From: Liolophura sinensis
Lineage: Eukaryota; Mollusca; Polyplacophora; Chitonida; Chitonidae
DNA: 64,000 nucleotides
Reading direction: 5' to 3'
Assembly (NCBI RefSeq): GCF_032854445.1
Contig: NC_088300.1
Span: 46,600,984 to 46,664,983 of the forward strand
Position numbers and translations under genes: made by a program. This document shows, piece by piece, positions 53,059 through 64,000 of this stretch. Position 1 is the first letter of the stretch; every line of letters begins with the position of its first letter. The notes under the pieces are model-generated. The model was not told the DNA's origin and ran no database searches. It worked only from the letters and a program-made list of their open reading frames with translations.

Positions 53059-56000
53059 GATGATGTCTTGTTTTTGCATTTAATTTTAAAGAGAGTATTA
53101 CAAGTGACGATATAGAGTAGTCTGCATATTTCCAAATCTTAAAACCCAGAGCTTTGTTTTGCATTAAATAAGGCCTATCGTTTATGGGAACTTTTAGTCT
53201 AATGTTATCAATTACCTCCATTGATATGACCCCCTTATGTATAGGTATACTAAACAACATCTCAATTTCACTTCCAAATCAACAACATACTTTATTTGTA
53301 GATGATCAGATTGATTACCACTATATTTTCAAATCAGAAATTTATTTGTACAGCTTTTCAAGCCTACAAACTCCATGGTCGAAACCATTTCCGGACCCCA
53401 TGCCAAAAGCACGAATGGTGCTCGGCAGCCATTCCCATGCAGAGGTAAATCCTGTTTGGTCGAAAGGGTTTGTCTGTATTTTTATAAGTTGCTTCATCAA
53501 AAAACTTAGCTTATCTAACCCTCAGAAACTTTTAGAGGCTATTTGACTCGGTACATTGTATGAAGGCATGCTGTTTTGTCTTAGCTGGTCAGAGTGGGAG
53601 TTCGTCCATTTATTTCTCCAACCAGACTGATACCCATCACAGCAGGACACCTCATCAATCAGGCTCTTACATGGATGAATCTTTCAAAATGTTATTTTAT
53701 GCGATTAACCACAAATTAACTCGTACTACAGGGCAAAAAGCCTTCCTATTAACAGGATTTTTCATTTACCCGATGTGCAAATATACGATATCAATAGAAT
53801 CAAGTTATATACAATTTGGTTTTGTCCCTGATAATTCTGTGCATTTGGGCAGATTTTTCCTTTGTCAAGAGTGTGATTATGTGGTTTCCACTGTAGGCGT
53901 CAAAGGGACTTGATCCATAAAGATACAACTCAAAAACAAAACTGTTGCAAACAGCATGCACTCCAATAATAACAACTTGAATAATGGTTTCATACAAAAA
54001 GACTAGAAAACCCAAAGGCTAAGTTCCTTATATGCGTAAATAACAAAGGTGAATTGATGAGGAGTCGTAGTGAGACACCTAAAAGCCTTGTTCACACACC
54101 ACTGAACTCTCCACACTGAATCAAAAATTACATGTGTTATAGTGATCAAATCCAGCTCAATGACCAAATGCCAGTGGTTGGGTCATTTTAAGACTAGGCC
54201 TATCTGCATGGCATCTTACATTATACATATTAATACTTAAGCTGTCATGGTTAAAAATAGAAACTAGAAGATTTTCAGCATTATTCATTTAATGCACTTC
54301 AAAAATGCATCATGCCCAATAATAAATATTAATATAGTAAAAATTCAAAACATACAATGTAATGAATGCACTGATCACTTGTCACTGATGGCAAAGTAAA
54401 GTGTCCAATAAAAAAACTTCGGTCATCAAAATCACAGACAACGTCAGAAGTTGTAACTCAATTAATTTATATTTCTTTTAATAAATGTACGTTAATTATG
54501 TTGGCATTTAAAAATGAAATTTGTCAAAACTAAGACTGCTGTTTTTTGACACAGCTCCATGGGTGTAAAACAATATCACCGGTGGAAGAGCTCTCCCAGA
54601 ATGCAATTCTCATGCACAAAGCATTTCAAGAGAGCAAATCCCCAACCACAGAATCATTTAACAACGCATTTAGACGGACCGAGTATGTATTGGCGTGAGG
54701 CACAGATTGAGAGCCTGTACTACTCGAACCTCACAGTGTATCACTCTCCCATGATTCATCACGTTTCAAATGAGAGATGGTATTTGCCTCTCAAATTGGT
54801 ATTTCCTTCGTGTCCTTTGAAAAGCTTCAGTCTTTTGTGCCACACATTATGCTAAGAATGCACCGCTGTGGCATGTCACAGCAATCGGATCGTCAATGCC
54901 GGGTAATGAGCGCACGTAGAAGTTCTCGTAATTATGATGGATTTACAAGCTATTGCTTTTGACGTAACTTTATTCCTTTAACAACAACAATGGCTTGCAA
55001 ATTTTGATGCATAATTTTCACCGAGTCAAACTGAGGAGAGAGGGGGAAGTGCAGGAATGTGTATCATAACATAACTACAGGGTGGAGGTTTTGTGGTCAG
55101 GTTTATCAACAATCACCTAATCTTCATCAGTTTGGCAGCCATCAATAAAATCTAACACAATATCACAAAATTGCAGTGATGCCATCCACCAAACTTTTCA
55201 ATCTTCCATTGAAGGATGTAATTAAAAACGTGCTCATGTCTAAAGAATTTGAACGGCCATCTACATGCGCGAATCACGCAGAACCAAAAAGATTCATGAC
55301 CAGAAATAACAAGAGTAAGTTATCCCCAGTTTAATAACAATTTCTGGACAACTTTGACAAGGAACCAATACGAGAGGCTGGCCCTGAATGCATACTGACC
55401 ATGATCCACGCCTAAGCTGTGACCGCGGAACATACCAATTAAACACAAGCTTGGGATCAATTTCATTTCATTTCAAATACACATTTCCTCAATGGCTTCA
55501 CCGTGCAATTATATTTTTTTAACAATTACATAATGTGTACTTGGCAGGCTGTCTGAGGGGATTGGAGCAGGCGGTAACGAGTTATAAGAGCTGACATAAC
55601 ACAGGCCCAACTCCACATTGTCCACACAATACATGCCTTGACACTTGAACCTGATTCTCACGTCCTCACAGCCGCATAAACTGTCACATCTCAATAACCA
55701 CCGTGACTCACTCATTCCGCAAATGCTATCATTTCCAAAATTGGATTGACTGCTGTTTTCATAAGTAATGGATACGAGCAAAATGCTGGTGCTGCCTTTG
55801 CTGAAAACAGTCGACCAACGACCGTGGACAATATCTGCCTCTCGGAGGTTCACGGCACCAGAAAAACCAGATTGCCCGCCTTGTGCCACTTTTGTGAAAG
55901 CACGTCATTTTCCAAAGTTTGGGCAGCCAATTTTTGGTATCGAACCCCAGCTCAGAAAATCTATGTATCGATCTGCGTTTTGAGCAATAGCTAAGCAGAG

Positions 56001-57427
56001 CTTGAATCAGGCCCAATTGTTTCACAAGTGTAGTCATATGTCTGTGGGAATATCAGCCATTCTGCCATTCTGAAAGATATTGATCATGTGAGGAAAAGAC
56101 GTGGTAACAGCCTGGCAAAAATAGCAACCCCAATAGGGGGCAGATCAGGGTTAGTTTGTGGCCCCGGTTGGCCCAGTCTCCCTCAACCACGTGGAGGAGG
56201 CAAATCCAATAAATTTGTTGGCAGTTATTGGTTTTAATCCCTGATCTCTTGCCTAGGTCCAGGACATTCCTCTATCTTGACACTGACAATAATAGTTTTT
56301 GTCATGTACCATGGGCTACTGAACAAACTAAATCATATTGGTTTGTCGTTACCAATTTTGCAATGTTGCTTCAGCTCGGAAACTCTGGCCAGTCAAAGGA
56401 AAGTAAACAAGTCTTTATTAGGTGTTTCAGGTACAGATTACACTTGCTGTTGTTGTTGATTTTTTCCCCTAAAACCTATTTAAATATTGACTATAGTTTC
56501 ATTAATGTTCTAAAATAAACTTTTTCCTGAAAAGTTTAACCAGAAAAATCAATCATGTCATTTTTTTCGATTACAAATCTGATCATACGTGTGAATACAA
56601 AAAAAAAAGGAGAGATGTGATGGGTTAGATCAACGCGAACAGGTCGAGAGTATCTTTATGAAGTTATTAGATAAGCGTAGAGATTGCTGTGCTGAGTCTG
56701 TTCCTCCCAATATCTTTGCCTTCCTCCATCCCTGTAATCCAATTTCCACTTACCCCATGGTAATTACACAATGTGAACTGGGAACATGAACAGGGGATGC
56801 ATGTGAGTGAGGAACAGATATGCCTTCCTGGAGTAACTTGCCCTGGCTCAATGCACTCGCACCCAGCTCACAGCATGCAGGGGGCAGAGACCCAGTGGGG
56901 CGTTAACATTACAATGTGCCATAACAATGGATATCTCAAGCCTCAATTAAACACTAATTAAGTAACGCTGTTTCGCTACAAAATAATTGAAAGTTTAATG
57001 AGAAATGTTTTCCTCTATTTAATTTATTGTCGCTTCGTGTTATAAGGAGGGAGTGATAGTTGTGAGAATGGGCTGCGCAAATTTATAGTAATAGATTTAA
57101 GGGGCAATATTGGAGGTAGGACATAAATAGGCTGGCAAGGCCGTGGGTCAGTGGTGAAGGACCTCTGTCTCAGCAGTTGCCTGAATGACACCCGCACACT
57201 GCCCCTAAGCCATAAAGATTAGCCATCTTCAGCGGGCAGGAATAGCTTTATGTTCCCAACATTTCCAGATAGAACATAAAACCCTACACCAGTCTGGCTT
57301 ATACAGTCATTAAAATCAGCCGTAGAAAATGAAGTGTTTCATCTGGAACAAAACTCCTCTGACAATGTCAACAATTTCAGATGAGAGAACAAGAAGTGAT
57401 ACAGGCAGAGAATTGAGAAAGGGGAGT

Positions 57428-57439
57428 GGGGGGGGGGGG
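57428..57439. repeat. Poly-G tract, 12 bp
   Basis: A run of 12 G inside a longer G-rich stretch (57420-57445). It could slip or form a quadruplex-like structure. Confidence 0.95.
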
Positions 57440-58867
57440 TGGTTGGCAATGAAACTAAGATGATTTCTATGGCTATAAAGGAGTGCTAAGGGAAAAGTCT
57501 AAGCACCTGGACCACTTGCAGCCATCCTGCCAGCCATGTTTGCTCATTCTGCAATAGGCTTAACAAATGAAAACACCTGCTTAAGTCTCTGGTCATTGCC
57601 CAAACCGTCACCAGCTCAACACTTAACAAACCCTCCAATTTTCACACTCGGCTGATCCCACAAAATGCCATTGCCAAACAAAGGGTTTTGTCAAAATGCG
57701 CTTGCCCTTTCTCAACTACATAAGAATGACGGCTTAAAGCTGGGATCCAGGGGCACAACTGCCAAACCTGAGCACACATCTTACAAAGTAGTGGTTTAAA
57801 ACTGGTAAATAGCAGGACTGAGGCTTGGTCTGGCAGGCCGATGCCACCTCCAAGAGCAGCACAAGGGATCAGAGACTGTGAGCACACACAGGGAAACACC
57901 GGACACAATAGGCTCGCTCACAAATCATCTGCCTGACAATACACCCAGCAGATGAAGAGGGGGGAAAATCTTGCATATTGTGACAGTAGATCTGGAATAA
58001 TGACTAATGTAAAGGTCACTGTTGATTGGCTGGTACAGGAGTGACGAGGGGTGCTGCTGTGCCAGTGGGGTCTGAGCCATAGTAGACTGGGTATTATTAG
58101 CTGTAGAGAGGCCATGTGACAGCGCTGGCAGTCTGGCTCTCCCAGTTCATAGCCTTCCACACAGCCAGTGCCACATGGTTCTGTTCACAGCAGACTCAAT
58201 CCAATCGCTAGACTAGCAACGGCCAACCATAACACTGTCAGTCGTTCAGGGCTCACAGTCGCTAGCACAGCCATCTCGCAGACACCACCAGCCAGCGCTC
58301 TTCCAGCAACAGTAGCAAGCTAGCCCATGATCGTGCAGTAATTAAAAAGGACTTGGGGTACGGTGAAGGTAGATTGGGGTGAGAGTGGGCCCCATGGCTG
58401 GCTGGCCCAATGAAGAGTTCTGCTGTTAGCTGTTGGTGTACAACCGTGGCTCTCTCTCTCACTGGATCTCCTACTCATGGATTTACTGGCTCTTTCTGTG
58501 ATATTGGTGGCATTTTGCTTCCAGTGCACTTGGCAGGAGGTTTCCTCATGGGCTGACAGAGACAGTTGGAACTACCTCTCTTGTAAGTACCCCCCAGATT
58601 AGGAGCTGTCCCCCTTCCCTCTGTCCCATCCATGTCGCCTCACCTTAGCCATACACCCCCAGGGGTGTGAGGTGCATAGAAGGCTTCAACCAAATATGTT
58701 TAAAAATTGTCACCAAATTATCCCAACAGCAAAAGTCTTCGGCTATCTGTGTGCACTGCAAGGGCATTATAACAGCCATCATTGCTATGAATGTCAGTCA
58801 GATTAAAGAACCAGGGAAATAGGCTTGAATTAGCAGGGTGTTTAACGCAAACAAGCTTCAGTGGGAA

Positions 58868-58892
58868 TTTTTTTTTTTTTTTTTTTTTTTTT
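58868..58892. repeat. Poly-T tract, 25 bp
   Basis: Twenty-five consecutive T, followed by CTTTTTAG. It may mark the tail of a minus-strand retroposed element, but no element body was recognised beside it. Confidence 0.97.
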
Positions 58893-60122
58893 CTTTTTAG
58901 CCTTTCAAGATTGATGCAGATGATCGGTGATAAATGTCACGGTGGTAAGAGTAAACCTTTCTCTTACAACCTGCCTCAGGAGCCTTAAGCTTCCTTCCGA
59001 AACAAGATTGATCATTTCACCTCGAGGATGTTACCAACGCACCCTCTCCTGAACAAGCGTTTTCTCCCGGCTTCACAATGCCCATCTCTCCAGTTTAATT
59101 AGTGCTGTTCAGGTCATTGTATGCCGCTGACTCATACAGCAGGTGAATTTACACATAGACCCCTGCAACTGTGCACACTTTAACTCTATACTCTCTACAG
59201 CCAGCCATGCTGTATATCTTTCACTGAACTATCCACTCTCCACATGTAATACTCCAATAATCTGCTTTACTTTTATCGGCTAGCCATTAAATCTCTCCAC
59301 AGACATTTCACACAACTGTTTCTTGAATTTCCTCCTGGACCCTCTAAAACTAGGCTGTTTTTGTTGTATACCTTCTGTCAGCACTGACAATGCAAACCGT
59401 ATGTTAGCTATTTCAGCAGCATCCCAGGCCCTTGGAGGCTACTGTCTACATGTAAGGCCACCATAATCTACTTTACTTTTATTAGCTGGCTAATCTCTCC
59501 CTGGACACAGTATTTAACCATTCCTTGAACATGTCCCCACAGGCGTCTCCCTTCAGTCCCACATAAATAGCCAATTTTCTCGCATCTTTCCCAGGCCAGG
59601 TCGCTTCATCACAAATCTTAATCAAGTTTCGCTCAGCTGTGTTGGATGTTACCTTATCAATAAATATAATTCAACCTTTTTCTGTACTTTCATATGTCAA
59701 CTAGATATAATCAGAATTTATTTCAAGCTTCTTGAAAATGTGTTACACTATCTGTTAAGGGTTAATTCAGTGCAGTCCTTATATCCAGCTGATAGTTTCT
59801 AAGTACTGCACATTTTGCACCGGTTGAATATATATATAGGAATCTCATAGAACATTTTAAAATATGGACATACAATTTCCGTGGCATATTATTTCCACAA
59901 ATAAAAATAAGATATCAGAGATAAATATTATTTCCTAGAAAAGAAAACAAAAATTGAATGAACAGCAAGAATAAAAAAAAACATAACTTTAATCTACATG
60001 TTTATTCAATTCATGTCTCTAGAAATTGCAGATATCTATGAATTGCATTTAGGTGATAATTATTGTTGGGACAAGGAGCCTGGACATGAAAGTCTCCATG
60101 AACTGGCAAACTTAATGAGAAA

Positions 60123-60151
<29 letters not shown>
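60123..60151. repeat. (GT)n microsatellite
   Basis: About 14 GT/TG repeats without interruption. Confidence 0.97.
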
Positions 60152-60154
<3 letters not shown>

Positions 60155-63100
60155 ACTTACTTCTTGATTGCTTGAAAGTTAAACCTGCACACATTGCAAC
60201 TTCATGGTTTCTCTGAAGTGATAAGAGTGTATAGCTGCATGCTGCAGGAACAATTTGCAGATGAGTTTAGTTTTCACCTTGATTTCTCTAGAGAATGGAG
60301 ACCAGATATGTAATCCATCAAGGAGTGACTGTTCAGCAGTCAGCCATGAAGCAGGTGTTAATACAGTCATTACTGGATTAACTCAGTGGAACATCCCCAA
60401 AACCACAGAATGGGGCCCATCAATTAGGTGGGTGGTCTCCGCCGGATGTACCCTCCCTCACCGTTTAATTGAGTAAAGCGAAATCACAGGGTGTTTTCTT
60501 ACCTGTAAAGCTCTGCTTGAATAGGATGGGACTGGAGGGAACAGAGATGTGGAAATATTCAAGCCTTTCAGTGGTCAATTCAGTGGGAATCCCCTAAAGA
60601 AGCCCCAAACCCCAGGTCACTTGACTAAATAAATAGCTTAGACCTTAAGTGAACAAAGATTAGAATAAATGAAAAAAGGTTTTAATCCACAGGTGTTATA
60701 TTCCCTAGGTATCAAGTTACCATGAAGATAATAATTACTCCATCATCAGTATGTGCATCAAATACCTATGTAAGTTCTGTGACATATGTACGCATGCACA
60801 GCTATGTGTACATGTATTAGATAGTGAATATGACAACTGTGCACCTGGACAATATTAATTATTTTATAAAATGCATGCCATAAAGAAATGGGGCATGCTG
60901 CGTCAGCTTGAGTGGCCTGAAAAATATACATAATGACACGGAGAACAGATTCAGGGTTATTGCTCTTTCATCTCAATGCATGTATTACCACACATAGATT
61001 TATACAACAAGCTTCAGTTTTGGTTATCTGCAGCCACATGTACAATAGGGGCTATGTCACCCTCAAGTATGTGACCAGACGCAGACCGTAAATGGTCATA
61101 CTGTGTCCAGTGATGACCAGAGCATTACCACTGTCAGATATAACTATCCACTGTGGCCATCATTACATGGGTCAGCTGTAGTGACTGCCTGTGGACATGA
61201 GCTAGATGATGGGAGTTTGTGAACAGATGTTAGGATTCTGGAGGGAATAGAGAGGCAGGAGCACCTCATTCCCAAACCCCAAACCTGCAGCATACAACCC
61301 ATGGCTCAACTCCACTGACAGGCTTCCCGTGTCTTGCCTCTCTCTTCAATCCCCTCAACACCCTCCACCCTGACCCCTAAGGCTTTGACACATGGTCAGC
61401 TGTGTGATGAGCAATCCCACCCTCCCTGTCAGTTCCCAATCTGGATAGTCCACATGCCAATATTGATCTGTTGCAATCATAAATATTGAAGGATTTCAGC
61501 ACAGTATAGACCTACATGCGAAAACCCTTCCAGATTAACTACTAATTGAATTGCCACTCTTACGTCACAAAAATGGGGCCGTAATTTTATTTTTGCTGAA
61601 AGAAACCATTGACCGGCCTTGGGCAAGGGTGTTTCTCATCACCACTGAGGTATCAAATACCAGAATTACTCCTATTTTTGTTGTGTTTTTTTCCTCTCAC
61701 CAGAGTAAAACCGTTAACAATCCACCCAGCTTTCTAGTCCCAGTCAAGGCCTCCTATGTAGCAGGAAGCTATGATCCATGCTCGGCTTGATCATGTGGCT
61801 GGCTTCAAAGGAAAACACCGGGCAATCCGAGAGCGGCAGGATTTAACACAACAATCGCACACAAGACTTCCCTCCAGCGTTAAACTCCCATAACCAATTT
61901 ACGCGCCATATTGTCACCTCTTCTCGAGTACTTACAGAATTAGCAAAAATAACAACCAGTCAGAGGGCCATGTAATAGAATCCCATGGTGAAATACTTGC
62001 AGCATGTAATTAGTGGGCAAGATGCTGAGGGTATGGTTTGGCTGAACCAGGAGCAGTTGTGTGGGTAATGTCCGCAAGTGAAGAGGGGCCCCGGAGGTAA
62101 TGATGTTAAGCTTGACTCCACATGCCATGGGCAGGTATCAGCCTGATGACAGCAGGGCAACCCCCATTCCATTCTCTCAATATCAACCAGAACTACTTCA
62201 GAGCACACTCCCTTAGATCCAACAGCCTGTTCTGGTCATTAACCTCCCACTAGGGTTGGATTACCTGTTGATCTTGCTCCATTAATGACTGCACACCCAC
62301 CCAACATGAACTGCTAATGTTTACATCATTATAGTTCATAGGAGAGAATGCAAAGGGCCTTAAATTAACAAAATGTCATTATGGCCGGGTAAGTGCTTTC
62401 CAAAACCCATGAGCCAATGGCATTTTCCAGCTGTTGATCTTGCAAACCAATTGACCGTTTTAACACCTCACTACTTTTTTTATATTCCTTGTCAGAGGAA
62501 TCAATAGTCTCTGTTTTATAACATTAACTGTGGGAAAACCTCCTATCAAATTTGTTCTCTTGTTGCAATGCAGGCAACCTCTCACTTCAAAACATTAACA
62601 AGTTCTGACTAGTATTATTACACATCCTAACACATAAATCCAATTGAAGTTGCAATGAACTACAAATTTTTCATTTCCATTTACCGGTGGAAGCAAAGAC
62701 AAATTTTTGCCAGCATTCAATCTCCATCAGATAAAGCTGGCAGGTATTAAGCTACACCTGTGCCATGGGATTTATTCAATTCCAAAAACCAACACCCTTA
62801 TCTTATTCTCTTTACAAATTCTGATTTTTATCAAATAATGATGGTCTAAAGACAACACTTAAGCTGTGCTTCATATAAAAAAAACCTATAACATATTATT
62901 GAAGTGCAGTAAATTGCAGCAGTTGATCTGGAATATTTAGATTAATTAATTTATATGAATCCATGAGGAGAATTATTTTCTAATCTCTGTGGAAATGAGG
63001 ATAGATTTTACCACAAATGCGAAGGCATTTTAATCCTGTTTACAGAATTAAATCAGTTATTTTGTATTAAGGTATCAAACAGCAAACCCTGTAATAGTTT

Positions 63101-63766
63101 TGCATAAAGGCTCCCATGCACACAGCCTGGGCTAAGGCAGATATGACAGTCCATCTCAGTCAGTGGAATCAGAGATCAAACGTTAACAGTTAACAGAAGT
63201 AGAAAGGCCGGGGGAGGGTGAGCAGTACGCTGACCATCTCTCTGGACTTGACCATTTCATGCTGTGATGGTCCTCTGATTTCACTGCACAGACTGGACAG
63301 ATTTAGCCTCTGTAATTACAGACCGTGAACTCACAGCTAACCACTGGAAGTGGCCACAGTTGCTTTGGTCTCCAGGAATATAACAGTGATCCACATCTGG
63401 GCACAAGTACACGCACACTCCCTATACCTCAGATTTTAAAAGCACAGCTGTGTACAAAGTTGCTGTTACAGATTGAGGCTGCGTATGCTTCACCATTCTC
63501 CAGCATTTTCAATTTTTGTTCAAATTAACCAGATGCGAATTTCAATTTAACCAACCATTTTTTCAAACTGCTGTTTATTTGTTTTTGGCAGACATTTTTT
63601 TCCCGCAATGCAACCAAAAGGAAGAGCAAAAAATATTTTAATGGACTTGATGAAATAATTACAGGCTCAATGAAAATGTGATTTTAGGGTTGAGAGCGCA
63701 GGACATGTGAGTAGGGTGGGGGTTAGGAAGAGGGGTTGGGTGAGATGTGTGTCAGAGCCCAAAGCC

Positions 63767-64000
63767 TCATGGCAGATAAACCCGCCCGAGGCCTACACTC
63801 AACAGCACAGAATCAATGTGGTTACGTCCGCTCAGATTCTTCTCCATGCCCTCATTTTTGAGAACTACCTTATTAGATTGTGCACGCTTTCCGACTGAGT
63901 GAATAGCTGCATCTCGGTGAGACACTGTAGTGTATGGGGGAGACCCTATAGGGACTGACCGCTGTGACCAGTGTGTGGAGATGCTGCAGGAGAGAGATGG
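63767..64000 (-). CDS. Open frame running off the right edge, possible partial exon (very low confidence)
   Basis: The minus-strand frame is open for 77 codons from the window edge to a TGA at 63767-63769. The edge bases read CCATCTCTCTCCTGCAG on the minus strand, which is a strong 3' splice-site pattern. The frame after it begins ISTHWSQRSVPIGSPP and ends GLGRVYLP. No domain was recognised and no donor or partner exon was established. Stop-to-stop frames of this length are expected by chance in 64 kb, so the acceptor-like edge is the only extra support. Confidence 0.15.
   Translation of the reverse strand, partial: PSLSCSISTHWSQRSVPIGSPPYTTVSHRDAAIHSVGKRAQSNKVVLKNEGMEKNLSGRNHIDSVLLSVGLGRVYLP

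Larger units (their letters stand above)
53059..63766. other. Gene-poor, somewhat GC-richer stretch
   Basis: No confident gene. Two adjacent plus-strand ORFs (53184-53546 and 53560-53913) are in different frames and have no recognised domain. The 126-codon minus-strand ORF at 55509-55889 is likewise unrecognised. Complex GC-richer islands lie at about 55540-55980, 57130-58680, 59000-59600, 61200-61460 and 61730-62330. Two ~80-bp segments 206 bp apart (about 59255-59335 and 59461-59541) are related, sharing CTTTACTTTTAT and AATCTCTCC. Confidence 0.4.

Noticed and set aside
53184-53913. Two adjacent plus-strand ORFs that might be a broken gene, one with LFVDDQ reminiscent of a polymerase active-site motif
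   Set aside because: The frames differ, no other reverse-transcriptase motifs lie around it, and the resemblance is four residues only.
55509-55889. 126-codon minus-strand ORF with several cysteines
   Set aside because: Within chance length, no known motif spacing, and overlapped by open frames on the opposite strand.
57136-57220. A-box-like GGGTCAGTGG, possible tRNA-derived element
   Set aside because: No B box follows at the usual distance and there is no similarity to the SINE family found elsewhere in the window.

Overview
This window looks like eukaryotic, gene-poor DNA. It is AT-rich (roughly 60% A+T by eye), has no operon-like packing or bacterial-style long ORFs, and carries microsatellites, minisatellites, a satellite array, tRNA-derived SINEs and short inverted-repeat elements. 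The SINE 3' module (ending in a sequence like CGTATAAGTGAAATATTCTTGAGTA) and the frequent palindrome TACATGTA are what I associate with molluscs, probably a bivalve. That placement is inference and was not checked against any database.

Layout. 1-430: seven exact-length 51-bp tandem units ending in a perfect 20-bp hairpin. 921-1316: a 34-bp minisatellite. 3050-3290: an old SINE. 3546-3585: a (TA)n tract. 4394-4729: six 56-bp units. 4730-16796: mostly unique AT-rich DNA with GC-richer islands. 16797-17290: three diverged copies of a ~185-bp repeat. 17603-17834: the best-preserved SINE. 20151-20560: two SINEs, head to tail, on the minus strand. 23010-23251: a long near-palindromic MITE-like element. 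23252-34200: mostly unique DNA with two exon-like segments on the minus strand and a 133-bp duplication. 34270-38108: about 39 copies of a 98-bp satellite monomer, part of it organised as an 11-monomer (1078-bp) higher-order repeat. 38109-46884: decayed satellite edge, then unique DNA. 46885-47152: a foldback element with a 7-bp target-site duplication. 47160-64000: unique, somewhat GC-richer DNA with another short inverted-repeat element (52902-53058), a 25-bp poly-T tract, a (GT)n tract and a few weak exon-like segments.

No protein-coding gene could be identified with confidence. The longest ATG-started frames (up to 141 codons) are about what chance gives in 64 kb, and none shows a recognisable domain. 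The best coding candidates are short open segments flanked by splice-like sites (30340-30418 and 32288-32425, both minus strand), reported at low confidence. The simplest reading is an intergenic region or a very large intron, possibly holding cis-regulatory islands, colonised by small non-autonomous transposons and local tandem repeats. The most notable structure is the higher-order satellite array.
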